Part shown: positions 1 to 8,204 of the stretch, piece by piece | Position numbering within the stretch: the first letter of the stretch is position 1 | Layout of the letters: the number at the start of each line of letters is the position of its first letter | Translations under genes and position numbers: made by a program | NCBI GenBank assembly: GCA_012031965.1 | Contig: JAAUSC010000022.1 | Coordinates: 1 to 50,190 of the forward strand | Origin: Scytonema sp. RU_4_4 | Lineage (GTDB): Bacteria > Cyanobacteriota > Cyanobacteriia > Cyanobacteriales > Nostocaceae | DNA length: 50,190 nt | Direction of reading: 5' to 3' | Notes under the pieces: model-generated | Told to the model about the DNA's origin: nothing | Databases searched by the model: none | The model's input: only the letters and a program-made list of their open reading frames with translations

Positions 1-472
1 AGTAACCATAAAAGCCCAGAACCACGCTTTCAAACAGGCTTGAAAGCACTATTGAGACTTCGGCTTTAACTGTCAGGGTACTTCTCATTATACAAGTTTC
101 TCTACATCAGTAACGGGTGGTGCGCCGCCGGTGGGGCGCTTTCAAGAAACACTGTGCGTAAAACCTGTCGGTTGAGAAAAGTCGATCCTTGGTATTACAT
201 TGCCCAAGTAATTGCTCTGGGCCGCAAAGGAATATTACCTCCTCTCATTCCCGTTGCTCTTTAAGTTGCTGCGCTATGGGGGGGAGTGAAAAGTTACACG
301 CTGTAAGCATCCCAGATTATTCTCTTCCAAAAGTGATAAAAGAGGGTTAAGCATATTCCCCTCCGTTTTTCACACCTGGAGGGGATTTTATTGTACAAAG
401 TGATCGCTTGAATTAATAACTAGCAACTTGGGTTATTAGAGTTGTTAATCACACTCATTGGGAGAGAGTTGA
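1..472. other. Leader region without a convincing gene
   Basis: No complete gene is visible. A frame ending in TAA at 260-262 encodes a short hydrophobic C-terminal-looking tail (KVDPWYYIAQVIALGRKG) that could be the end of a degraded transposase, but I cannot assign a family. The ATG at 473 follows GGGAGAGAG at 460-468, a good ribosome binding site for the kinase gene. Confidence 0.4.
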
Positions 473-1981
473 ATGATTACCTTACCTGGAGCTGCCATCT
501 TAAGCAAAATCTATGAAAGTTCGGCAACTCTAGTGTATCGGGGGATTAGAGAGCAAGATAACTGTGCAGTTGTCGCTAAAGTCCTCAAGCAAGATTATCC
601 TTCTGTTGGGGAATTAACTCGCTACAGACAGGAATATGAAATTACCCATTCCCTCAACATCGATGGCGTAGTTAAGGCATACAGCCAGCAGGACTATCAG
701 CGCACGCTCGTCATCCTTTTAGAAGACTTTGGCGGCGAGTCTTTAGAACGCTTGCAGCAGCAATCCGACTTTTACCCCATGCCCTTATCGAATTTTCTTT
801 CGCTGGCGATCACCATTACTGACATTCTAGGCAAAATCCATGCCGCTAATGTAATTCATAAAGATATCAATCCTAGCAACATCGTCCTGAATCCAAATAC
901 TGGCGTTGTCAAAATGATTGATTTTGGGATTGCCACTCGATTCAGCCGCACCAATCCAACATTTAAAAGTCTTCATCTTTTAGAAGGAACCCTTGCCTAC
1001 TTATCTCCAGAGCAAACCGGACGCATGAACCGGATGCTCGACTACCGCACCGATTTTTACTCGCTGGGTACAACATTCTACGAACTTTTGACCGGACAGT
1101 TGCCGTTTCCCACCAGCGACATCCTAGAACTAGTTCATTGCCATATTGCCAAACAGCCCCTTCCACCGCACGAAATCAATTCAAATATTCCCAAACCTGT
1201 TTCCGAGATAATTTTGAAACTGATGGCGAAAAATGCCGAGGATCGCTATCAGAGTGCCTGGGGCATCAAAGCGGATTTAGAATGCTGCGCGGGGCAATTA
1301 GCAGAAATTGATCGAATTGATCGCATCCAATTAGGTCTTCAAGATATTTCCCAGCAATTTCAAATTCCCCAAAAACTGTACGGACGAGAAGCAGAAATTG
1401 GCGCATTATTAGCGGCATTTGACAGAGTAGCCGCAAGGGGAGAGCGAGAAAATGCTCAATTCAACGTCGAAATGATGTTGGTTTCTGGTTACGCTGGAAT
1501 TGGCAAATCAGCATTAGTGCAAGAACTCTATAAACCCATCACGGCAAAGCACGGCTATTTTATTTCTGGTAAGTTTGACCAATTTGGGCGTAATATTCCC
1601 TACAGCGCGATTGTCGATGCCCTGCAAAAATTGGTACTGCAACTACTGGCGGAACCAGACGAGCAAGTGCAACAGTGGCGATCGCGTTTGCTTACGGCAT
1701 TGGGAAACAACGGACAGATCATCATTGATGTTATCCCTGAAGTTGAGTTAATTATTGGCAAGCAGCCACCCGTACCCTCTGTTGGAGCAACCCAAGCTCA
1801 AAATCGCTTCAATCGAATCTTTCAAAATTTTGTGCGGGTGTTTTTGTTCAAAAGAACACCCCCTGGCAATTTTCTTAGACGATTTACAGTGGATCGACTC
1901 AGCCACACTGAAGTTAATCGAGCTAATATTACTCGACGAGCAAACCCAGTATCTATTTTTGATTGGAGCCTACCGAGATAA
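473..1981 (+). pseudogene. Ser/Thr kinase and ATPase start of a broken multidomain kinase
   Basis: N-terminal part of a giant cyanobacterial signalling protein (Ser/Thr kinase + AAA-type ATPase + GAF + histidine kinase, the HstK-like type). Residues about 5-270 are a protein kinase domain: an ATP-anchoring lysine in CAVVAKVLKQ, the catalytic loop HKDINPSN and the DFG motif in MIDFGIAT, so the kinase domain itself looks intact. From about residue 300 a P-loop ATPase begins (GYAGIGKSALVQEL). The frame breaks at a five-T run at 1841-1845: with one T fewer the protein would continue CSKEHPLAIFLDDLQWIDSA in the next frame. The last ~45 residues of this ORF are therefore out-of-frame nonsense. A free-standing kinase could in principle still be made, but the gene as a whole is broken. 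The ATG at 473 has a purine-rich ribosome binding site. Confidence 0.8.
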
Positions 1982-2830
1982 TGAAGTGACTCCAACGCAT
2001 CCATTGGTATTGACACTAGAGAAACTCAGAAAACAAGGAGTAGTGCTTCAGGAGATTACTTTAGCACCCTTAACGCTAGAACCGTTAAGTCAATTGATTG
2101 CCGAGACGCTACATCGCAATATTGACACCGTGCGTTCCCTAGCCCAAATGGTAAATTTATCAATCTGCTACGGCAATGCTATCTGGTCACTACTGGGTTA
2201 TGTTGGCTACGGGCTTACTCTATGTGGAGTTTTTCGAGACATTGAACGAGGTTATAAATTTGGTCAATTGGCTCTGGGCTTGGCAGAACGATTGAATACT
2301 AAAAGCGGTAATGAAAGCATCTCAGGCGATTTCTCGTGAAATTGAACTAGAGCAGTTGCTTCGTTCCTTAGTGCAGGTTCTAATTCAGAATGCTGGCGCT
2401 CAAACCGGATTTCTAATTTTGGAAAACGCAGGAGAATGGGTAATTGAAGCAACTGGTCAACTAAATGATAGTGATGATGAGAATGTCTACACTACACAAG
2501 TGCTGCAATCCGTTCCGATTATAAATCGCCTGCCTGAATCAATTATTAATTATGTAATTCGGACTCATGAAACTATTATCTTAAATGATGCGACTCGCGA
2601 AGGTATTTTATTCATGAACCATACATTCAACAGCACCAAACCAAATCTATTTTCTGTTTACCACTGCTCAATCAGACTAAGCTGGTTGGCGTGTTGTATT
2701 TAGAAAATCAATTAGCAGTTGGAGCATTTACACCAGAGCGAGCGCAAGTTTTGCATTTATTATCGACTCAGCAGCTATTGCGATCGAAAATGCTAAACTC
2801 TACTCAAAGCTGCACGCTAGCAAAAGCAAG
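1846..2830 (+). pseudogene. ATPase and GAF middle of the broken kinase
   Basis: Continuation of the kinase gene in shifted frames. 1846-~2148 encodes the Walker B-type region (IFLDDLQWIDSA) and following ATPase helices, ending at SLAQMV. There it jumps in frame into a far-downstream part of the family's middle region (YGLTLCGVFRDIERGYKFG), an internal deletion. At about 2305 a second deletion joins this to the start of a GAF domain (MKASQAISREIELEQLL, from 2311). The GAF frame is broken again by a missing T in the run at 2606-2609 and a missing G at about 2771, after which IAIENAKLYSKL leads into the PAS part. The domain order is that of the family; the missing pieces are inferred from it. 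Confidence 0.75.
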
Positions 2831-4612
2831 ATGACTCAATTTCTTGAAGCTATCCCAGTGGGAATTGGAGTGGTAGATGCGGCGAGTCGTCTATCCTACT
2901 TGAATCAACGGGCAATTCAGCTATTGGGTAAAGGAATCGATTCTGAGGTGACACCGGATCGACTTGCAGAGGTTTATCAAATTTATTTAGCGGGAACGGA
3001 TCGACCCTATCCGACTGAGAAAATGCCGATCGTGCGGGCATTGAGCGGTGAACACACTAGGGCTGACGACATAGAAATTCGCCAAAACAACGCCAAAATT
3101 CCAGTCGAGGTGTGGGGAACTCCAGTTTATGACGAACGGGGCAATGTAGTTTATGCGATCGCAGCTTTTCAAGACATTACCGAGCGCAAACAAGCCGAGA
3201 AATTACTAGCTGACTATAACCGTACTTTAGAGCAACAGGTCGTAGAACGAACGGCTGCGTTACAAAAAAGTGAAGCGAATTATCGCAACTTGGTGCAAAC
3301 TGCAAACTCAATCATTCTTCGCTGTGATGCACAAGGGCGGATTCAATACCTGAACGATTATGGGCTGAGATTTTTTGGCTATGAGAAACATCAGATTTTA
3401 GGGCGTACCTTACTCGAAACCATCGTTCCAGAAATCGAAACCTCTGGACGCAATCTCAAACAATTCATCCACGATGTATATTACAACGGTCTCGACCCTA
3501 ACTCTTACCTGCAAATGGAGAATGAAAACCTGTGCCGAGACGGCAGACGGGTTTGGGTTGCCTGGTCGAATCAAGCAATTTTGAATGAACGGGGAGATTT
3601 AGTTGAAATTTTATCGGTTGGTAATGACATCACCCAGCGCAAACAAGCAGAAGATGCATTACAGCGCAGTGAAACCAAGTTCCGCAACATCTTTGAAAAC
3701 TCACAGGTCGGCATCTTCCGCACCCGCTTCTCTGATAGATTAATGCTCGATGCCAATCAACGCCTCGCGAATCTGCTTGGTTTTAATCCGCCTGATGAGA
3801 TAATCGGCATCGAATGCAGCACAGACTTTTATGCGAATCCAGGCGATCACCAACAAGCCATTGAATTGCTGAAGCGTCAGGGCGAAGTGCAAAACTTTGA
3901 AGTGCAGATGCGAAAACGAGACGGCACAGTGTTTTGGGCACTTTACTCCTCTCGTCTAAATGCAGCCGATGGATGCGTGGAAGGGGTTATTGCGGATATT
4001 AGCGATCGCAAGCGAGCAGAAGCCGCACTGCGCGAGCGAGAACAAGAGTTACGACTGATCGCCGACGCTCTACCTGTTTGCATCTGTTACGTGGACATAA
4101 ATCAGCACTATCGGTTTGTCAATCATACCTATGAGGTTTGGTTTAGTTGTAGCCAAGATGAAATTCTGGGCAAGTCTGTCCGCGAAATCCTGGGTGAGGC
4201 GGCTTATCAAATTGCTGAACCGCATATTAATCAGACACTGGCAGGGCAGGTTACCACTTATGAGGCAGAAATTCCCTATCCATTTGGCAAAAAATACATT
4301 AGTGCGACCTTCATTCCTGATTTTGATTCCAACGCTCAGGTGAAAGGATACTACGGTCTGATTACAGATATTGGCGAACAGCGAAACGCTGCACTGCGTG
4401 AACGCAAACGTGCCGAGGAAGCTTCGATTTTGGAAGAACGCAACCGGATGGCACGAGAAATACACGATACGTTAGCGCAAGCCTTTACAGGCATTGTGCT
4501 GCATAACGGAACAGCGATAGAGCTAATGACAAAGAAACCACAGACGGCTCAGGCACACATGGAAACGGTGGATGAATTAGCCCGCACTGGACTGACTGAA
4601 ATTAATGGTTGA
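2831..4612 (+). pseudogene. PAS-rich histidine kinase end of the broken kinase, ATPase missing
   Basis: 593 codons open from MTQFLEAIPVG. Four PAS domains follow in order (about residues 1-125, 150-275, 280-395 and 400-520), several ending in the typical D(I)TERKQAE/DITQRKQAE linker, with a coiled coil at about 125-150. A HisKA_3 dimerisation/phosphoacceptor segment follows (ERNRMAREIHDTLAQAF), with the phosphorylatable histidine in REIHDT; this is the NarL-partner type. The reading frame stops at ELARTGLTEING, exactly where the family continues into the catalytic HATPase domain, so no ATP-binding domain remains and the protein could not autophosphorylate. The true reading frame is continuous upstream with the GAF end (IENAKLYSKL), so the ATG at 2831 is not the original start. 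Confidence 0.75.
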
Positions 4613-5079
4613 TTCTGGAGGTTGATTCATAAGTTTCCTTTATGACTCGTCAAAAACAATCAACTCTTTTGAGTTCAAAAGAAAACTGTATCACAGGTTA
4701 CTATTTCTTGACGCTCGCAAAACTTTTCGGTCTACTGACTTTTAAATATTTTGGACAACGGTTGACCATATTTTACAGATAAACACTCCGCAATCGATAC
4801 CGCTCTTCGAGTTAGGCGTTTGTCTCTAAAGTCACAACGAGAGTACGGGTTGGTTTCTAATATTTTCATAAAAAGTCATGCCATTCACACCTGGTAAGAA
4901 CAATACCTGAAATCATCTAATGATTTTTCTCTCGATTTGGTTCGCGAAAGTTATTCGCGAACTGCTCTACCCTAGAGCGAGCGAGTCTATGATTTACACG
5001 GTTATGATTCGTTTGATGTTAAAACGACTAGCACAATCTTCAGCGATCGCTTAGTTCAGCTCACTCACTTTACATTTCT
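4613..5079. other. Intergenic stretch with a TTCGCGAA hairpin
   Basis: No gene recognised. A perfect hairpin with 9-bp arms (GTTCGCGAA, 4940-4948, and its complement 4954-4962, loop AGTTA) resembles the TTCGCG hairpins at the ends of the neighbouring insertion sequence. An AGCGATCGC octamer context lies near 5043. The sequence starts where the kinase gene is cut off, so it probably marks the deletion or insertion junction. Confidence 0.4.
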
Positions 5080-5306
5080 TTAGAAACAGCCTCTTAAGAT
5101 TTCAATGTAATTCTGAATCATTGAGCGAATCTCTTGGCAGCTAAAATACATTTTATCGTATTCCACACTTAGACTTACATTTCCTGACGATGGCTCCATT
5201 GACACCGCATAATTTAAAAGAAAGTTGAACTTGTCATGAGATTTTCTAGCATTCACCTTCAAGCCATTGTCAGCCTTGAGATTTTTGGCATTATGGAAAT
5301 TCACAA
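5080..5306 (-). pseudogene. Possible C-terminal relic of a condensation-type domain
   Basis: Minus-strand open frame whose last ~75 codons (HDKFNFLLNYAVSMEPSSG ... IEILRGC) resemble the end of a nonribosomal-peptide condensation domain, where a KFDL-like stretch precedes an acidic beta hairpin and a helix ending in LL. Upstream coding sequence is lost at the left terminal repeat of the insertion sequence at ~5307; the open frame continues into the element (to 5457) only by chance. The similarity is judged by eye and is weak. Confidence 0.3.
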
Positions 5307-5329
5307 AATTTTGGACTTTGGACAAAAAA

Positions 5330-5362
5330 GAGTAGTTCGCGTATAATCTACGCGAACTACTC
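5330..5362. repeat. Left subterminal hairpin of the insertion sequence
   Basis: Perfect 14-bp arms (GAGTAGTTCGCGTA, 5330-5343, and its complement 5349-5362) with a 5-base loop. It starts 2 bases inside the left 19-bp terminal repeat and mirrors the right-end hairpin at 7141-7169. Confidence 0.8.
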
Positions 5363-5442
5363 ACAAGCATAAAAAAAGGACAACCACCAGTCCCCCAAAT
5401 ACATAGTAATATCAACGACAAAGCGTCTTTTGGGAAATACTG

Positions 5443-6021
5443 ATGGTTACGTCTCAATTAAATAACAATCCATTAATAGCGCGATTTCAAGAGTTTCGAC
5501 AAAAACTTTACAACTTTTTTGGAGCACGTCGTGACAGCATCATGGATTTGCTCGATGCGCTGGCTGGAAATAAAGAAGCTAACTCGATTGCGGAGTTATC
5601 ATTAAATCCTTTGTTCCGAAGAAATTATAGCGCTCTTTGTAAAGCAATTGAAGAATCATTTGAAACCAGTAGTCTAGTTTCAGAAGATACAGAGGAGCTA
5701 GAGCAAAATCAGAAAAAAGATTTACTTAATTGCATCTATCAGGTAATTCCTCAAGCTGAACAACGACCCTTTTACTTATTTGCAATTGATACAACGCCTT
5801 ACAAACGTCCTTATGCTAGAACTCTAATTGAGCGAGGGTATATTTATCAACCTAACACAATAAAAGGCAACAAACCGATCAACATAGGTCATTCTTACTC
5901 TATCGTTTCACTGTTACCAGAGAAAGATTCAAAGCAGACTGCAACTTGGTCGATTCCTTTGTCTGGAGAACGGGTACCAATATCTTCAAATGGTGTCAAT
6001 GTGGGAAGTGACCGAGCCTAA
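5443..6021 (+). pseudogene. Transposase, N-terminal part (outer element)
   Basis: 192 codons from ATG at 5443. The product resembles the start of a cyanobacterial DDE-superfamily transposase with an unusual N-terminal helical region (FQEFRQKLYNFFGARRDSIMD) and a first catalytic-type acidic motif in FAIDTTPYKRPYA. It ends abruptly at NGVNVGSDRA, where foreign sequence begins at about 6018. The matching C-terminal part lies at 6672-7061. The family assignment (NF041680-like putative transposases) is from memory of the C-terminal signature. Confidence 0.65.
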
Positions 6022-6109
6022 CACGAAAAAAAACTAGAACCGCAAAACTTGCTAGAGAGGGTCAAAGATTCAAGTAAACTAGGGAACACAGAGAATATGT
6101 GGTGTGTCA

Positions 6110-6670
6110 ATGGCAAGAAAAAGCCCCCAACCAAAAGCGACATCGTTTGAAGTACTAGAATGCCTGCAACAGAATTGCCCTAGTTGCGGCAAAGTGATGT
6201 GGAATGAGTACAACAATCGCAGACTAGTGAGAACCCTTAAAGGAGTGGTACAACTGCTGCTAAAAATCCGCCGTTGTCAGAATACATCTTGTGAACGTTA
6301 CCGAATTAAATATAGAAAAGCATGTTCGAGGGATACGCCAGATTGAACGTAGTGTTAGTGACTGCGACGAACCTACATCTGAAGTTGTACGTGGGTATTG
6401 TTTGGCTGTACGTGGCTCCTTGACAAATGATGGTCGTCCACCGCTAGATGCGTCTGGATTAAAACTACAAGAACGCCTAAGTTTGATTGAAGGCAGCCTA
6501 GAACGGGTAGCTAAAAAAGGGGGTTGCCCAAACCTTTGATAAAGCTTAAACAAATTCTGAATAAAGGACTTGAACAAACAGCATCTTTGTTCGCTCCAAT
6601 TACTGTTGCTTATACCTGGATTCATCAAGCCGCAGAAATTCTTGACAATGAGATTGGTCTTGATGCTATT
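6110..6670 (+). pseudogene. Relic of a second transposase nested in the first
   Basis: Three out-of-frame pieces of one protein. 6110-~6310 encodes an N-terminal zinc-finger-like segment (NCPSCGKVMWNEY ... RRCQNTSCERY). ~6291-6539 encodes the middle (EVVRGYCLAVRGSLTNDGR, KLQERLSLIEGSLERVAKKGG). ~6532-6677 in a third frame encodes LIKLKQILNKGLEQTASLF ... AYTWIHQAAEILD. Much of the central catalytic region is missing between the first and second pieces. Its insertion split the outer transposase gene. Confidence 0.6.
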
Positions 6671-6671
6671 G

Positions 6672-7061
6672 AAGTCCAACATTGAACATATGTTTAGATT
6701 CGGCAAACAACGTTTGTTAATGGCAGAGTTTCAAACACCAGATGTGAAACACGAAGAAAATTGGGTAAAATTGACACTTTTAGCTTATATTGAGCTATGG
6801 ACTGGCAAGGAATTAGCTGAGCATCTACCTAAACCTTGGGAGCAATCTTTTAAACAAAATAATGATAAAATCATAACTCCAAGTGGAGTTCAGCGCGACT
6901 TCCAAAGAATTATTTCAGAGATTGGTACACCTGCAACTTCACCCAAACTACGAGGAAAATCATCTGGTCGAACTCTAGGTCAACTTCAACAAAAGCGACA
7001 ACCGCATCCTGTCGTCAAAAAATCGTCAAAATCAACACCTGATAAACAAAAAGCAGCGTAA
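6672..7061 (+). pseudogene. Transposase, C-terminal part (outer element)
   Basis: In-frame C-terminal region from SNIEHMFRFGKQRLLMAEF, followed by WVKLTLLAYIELWTGKELA, PKPWEQ and a basic tail (KSSGRTLGQLQQKRQPH ... KSTPDKQKAA). The EHMFRFGKQRLL block is the typical C-terminal catalytic region of the family whose N-terminus is at 5443. The reading frame is open further upstream only by chance. Confidence 0.65.
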
Positions 7062-7140
7062 ATTTTCTTAGACTTTAGGGTTTTGACTTTGTTTTACCCA
7101 GTATTGAAAAATCACTGGAATAATTTCTGATGCCTAGTTT

Positions 7141-7169
7141 TTAATTCGCGAGTCATACTCGCGAATTAA
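7141..7169. repeat. Right subterminal hairpin of the insertion sequence
   Basis: Perfect 13-bp arms (TTAATTCGCGAGT, 7141-7153, and its complement 7157-7169) with a 3-base loop, 4 bases inside the right terminal inverted repeat. It may also end transposase transcription. Confidence 0.75.
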
Positions 7170-7278
7170 CTTCTTTTGTCCAAAGTCCAAAAGTTAAGCG
7201 CAAAGAGCGCGAATGCGGTGGGCTTGATTTATGATAACAATAGCCGCAATCAGGAACTGTACGTACCCTGTGAAGTCA

Positions 7279-8118
7279 ATGAAATGGATACTAACCATCG
7301 CTCTGATTTTGAGCAGTGTCACCTATTATCCAGCAAAGGTAACAGCCCAAACTAAACAACCAGCAACGACCAAGCAGCCTGTACAACCAACCAGAGGTGG
7401 GACTTCACCTCCACAAGGTGCTTCTCGACCAGTTTTTGTTTTCCCAAAAACACCCGCACGTTTAAGTCCTGTATCTGGGCGTAGAGTAGGAATGGGTAGC
7501 CGGAATAATTGTCCTGCTGTTCCAACTGCACTCACAGCCTTAGTACCGTTGCGAGAGGAGCAAAAGGTTAGCAAACAGACAGACAAATCAATTTCGGGGA
7601 TTGTAGAGGGACTAACCACCTCTGAACGACCAACGTTTTGGTTTTATGTTTCTTATACTCAAAATTTAGCGAACTCAAGTGCTGAGTTTATCTTACAAGA
7701 TAATGCGGGAAACGATATTTATAGAAATGCGCTTTCACTCCCTCAAAAGCCTGGTGTCATAGGTGTTTCTCTCTCATCCGATGCATCCTTGCAAGTAGGG
7801 AAAACATATCGCTGGTACTTAAAAGTCCGTTGCACTCAGCAACAGACAGCGAATGTTCCTATTTATGTAGAAGGAGATATTCAGAGAGTTAATTTGGATT
7901 CTCGTGTCGTGCAGCAGTTACAAGCAGCAGTTGATCCCCGACAAAAGGTTGCAATCTATGCGGCTAATGGTATTTGGTTTGATTCTCTGACTATGCTGGC
8001 ACAACTGCGCCAGAAGAATCCTAATGATGCATCTGTTGCTCAAGATTGGCAGAGTTTACTGCGATCTGCCAATTTGGATAATGTTGCTACAGCTCCTCTG
8101 GTGAATTCACCAAATTGA
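7279..8118 (+). CDS. DUF928 family exported protein
   Basis: 279 codons from the ATG at 7279 (MKWILTIALILSS), which begins a clear signal peptide: a basic start, a hydrophobic core and a likely cleavage after VTAQ; the open frame reaches 7231 but the signal peptide fixes the start. A low-complexity Thr/Pro/Gln/Gly linker follows, then the DUF928 core, recognisable from NNCPAV, LTTSERPTFWFYVSY, the FILQDNAGNDIY strand, YRWYLKVRC and a C-terminal helical part (AIYAANGIWFDSLTMLAQL). The family is found in cyanobacteria, often beside CHAT, haemagglutinin-like and DUF1822 genes. It is predicted periplasmic or outer-surface; the biochemical role is unknown. The convergent neighbour downstream is the TPR-CHAT gene, with an 86-bp gap that holds a repeat. 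Confidence 0.8.
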   Translation: MKWILTIALILSSVTYYPAKVTAQTKQPATTKQPVQPTRGGTSPPQGASRPVFVFPKTPARLSPVSGRRVGMGSRNNCPAVPTALTALVPLREEQKVSKQTDKSISGIVEGLTTSERPTFWFYVSYTQNLANSSAEFILQDNAGNDIYRNALSLPQKPGVIGVSLSSDASLQVGKTYRWYLKVRCTQQQTANVPIYVEGDIQRVNLDSRVVQQLQAAVDPRQKVAIYAANGIWFDSLTMLAQLRQKNPNDASVAQDWQSLLRSANLDNVATAPLVNSPN

Positions 8119-8127
8119 AGAAAGCTG

Positions 8128-8195
8128 TACTTCCATTAGGGGGGATGGGGGTGAGGTCTTTTTATTGTAAGTAATTGGGCGAACTTGATATCAAG
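8128..8195. repeat. Intergenic repeat, inverted copy of 17660-17715
   Basis: Contains GGGGATGGGGGTGAGGTC and TTTTTATTGTAAGTAAT followed by CTTGATATCAAG. The reverse complement recurs at 17662-17715 (ATATCAAG, ATTACTTACAATAAAAAG, ACCTCACCCCCATCCCC). The two copies face each other and bracket the CHAT/haemagglutinin/CHASE2 segment. Confidence 0.7.
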
Positions 8196-8204
8196 TCAAA
8201 ATCT

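Larger units (their letters stand above)
5307..7194 (+). mobile_element. Decayed insertion sequence with a nested second element
   Basis: Bounded by perfect 19-bp terminal inverted repeats, TTTTGGACTTTGGACAAAA at 5309-5327 and its complement at 7174-7192. Just inside each terminus sits a perfect hairpin (5330-5362 and 7141-7169). The single transposase gene is split: its N-terminal part is at 5443-6021 and its C-terminal part at 6672-7061, with pieces of an unrelated transposase between. It cannot transpose by itself, but the intact ends could still be mobilised in trans. Confidence 0.75.

Noticed and set aside
4070-4465. 131-codon minus-strand frame in the PAS region
   Set aside because: Antisense shadow of the PAS/histidine kinase frame.
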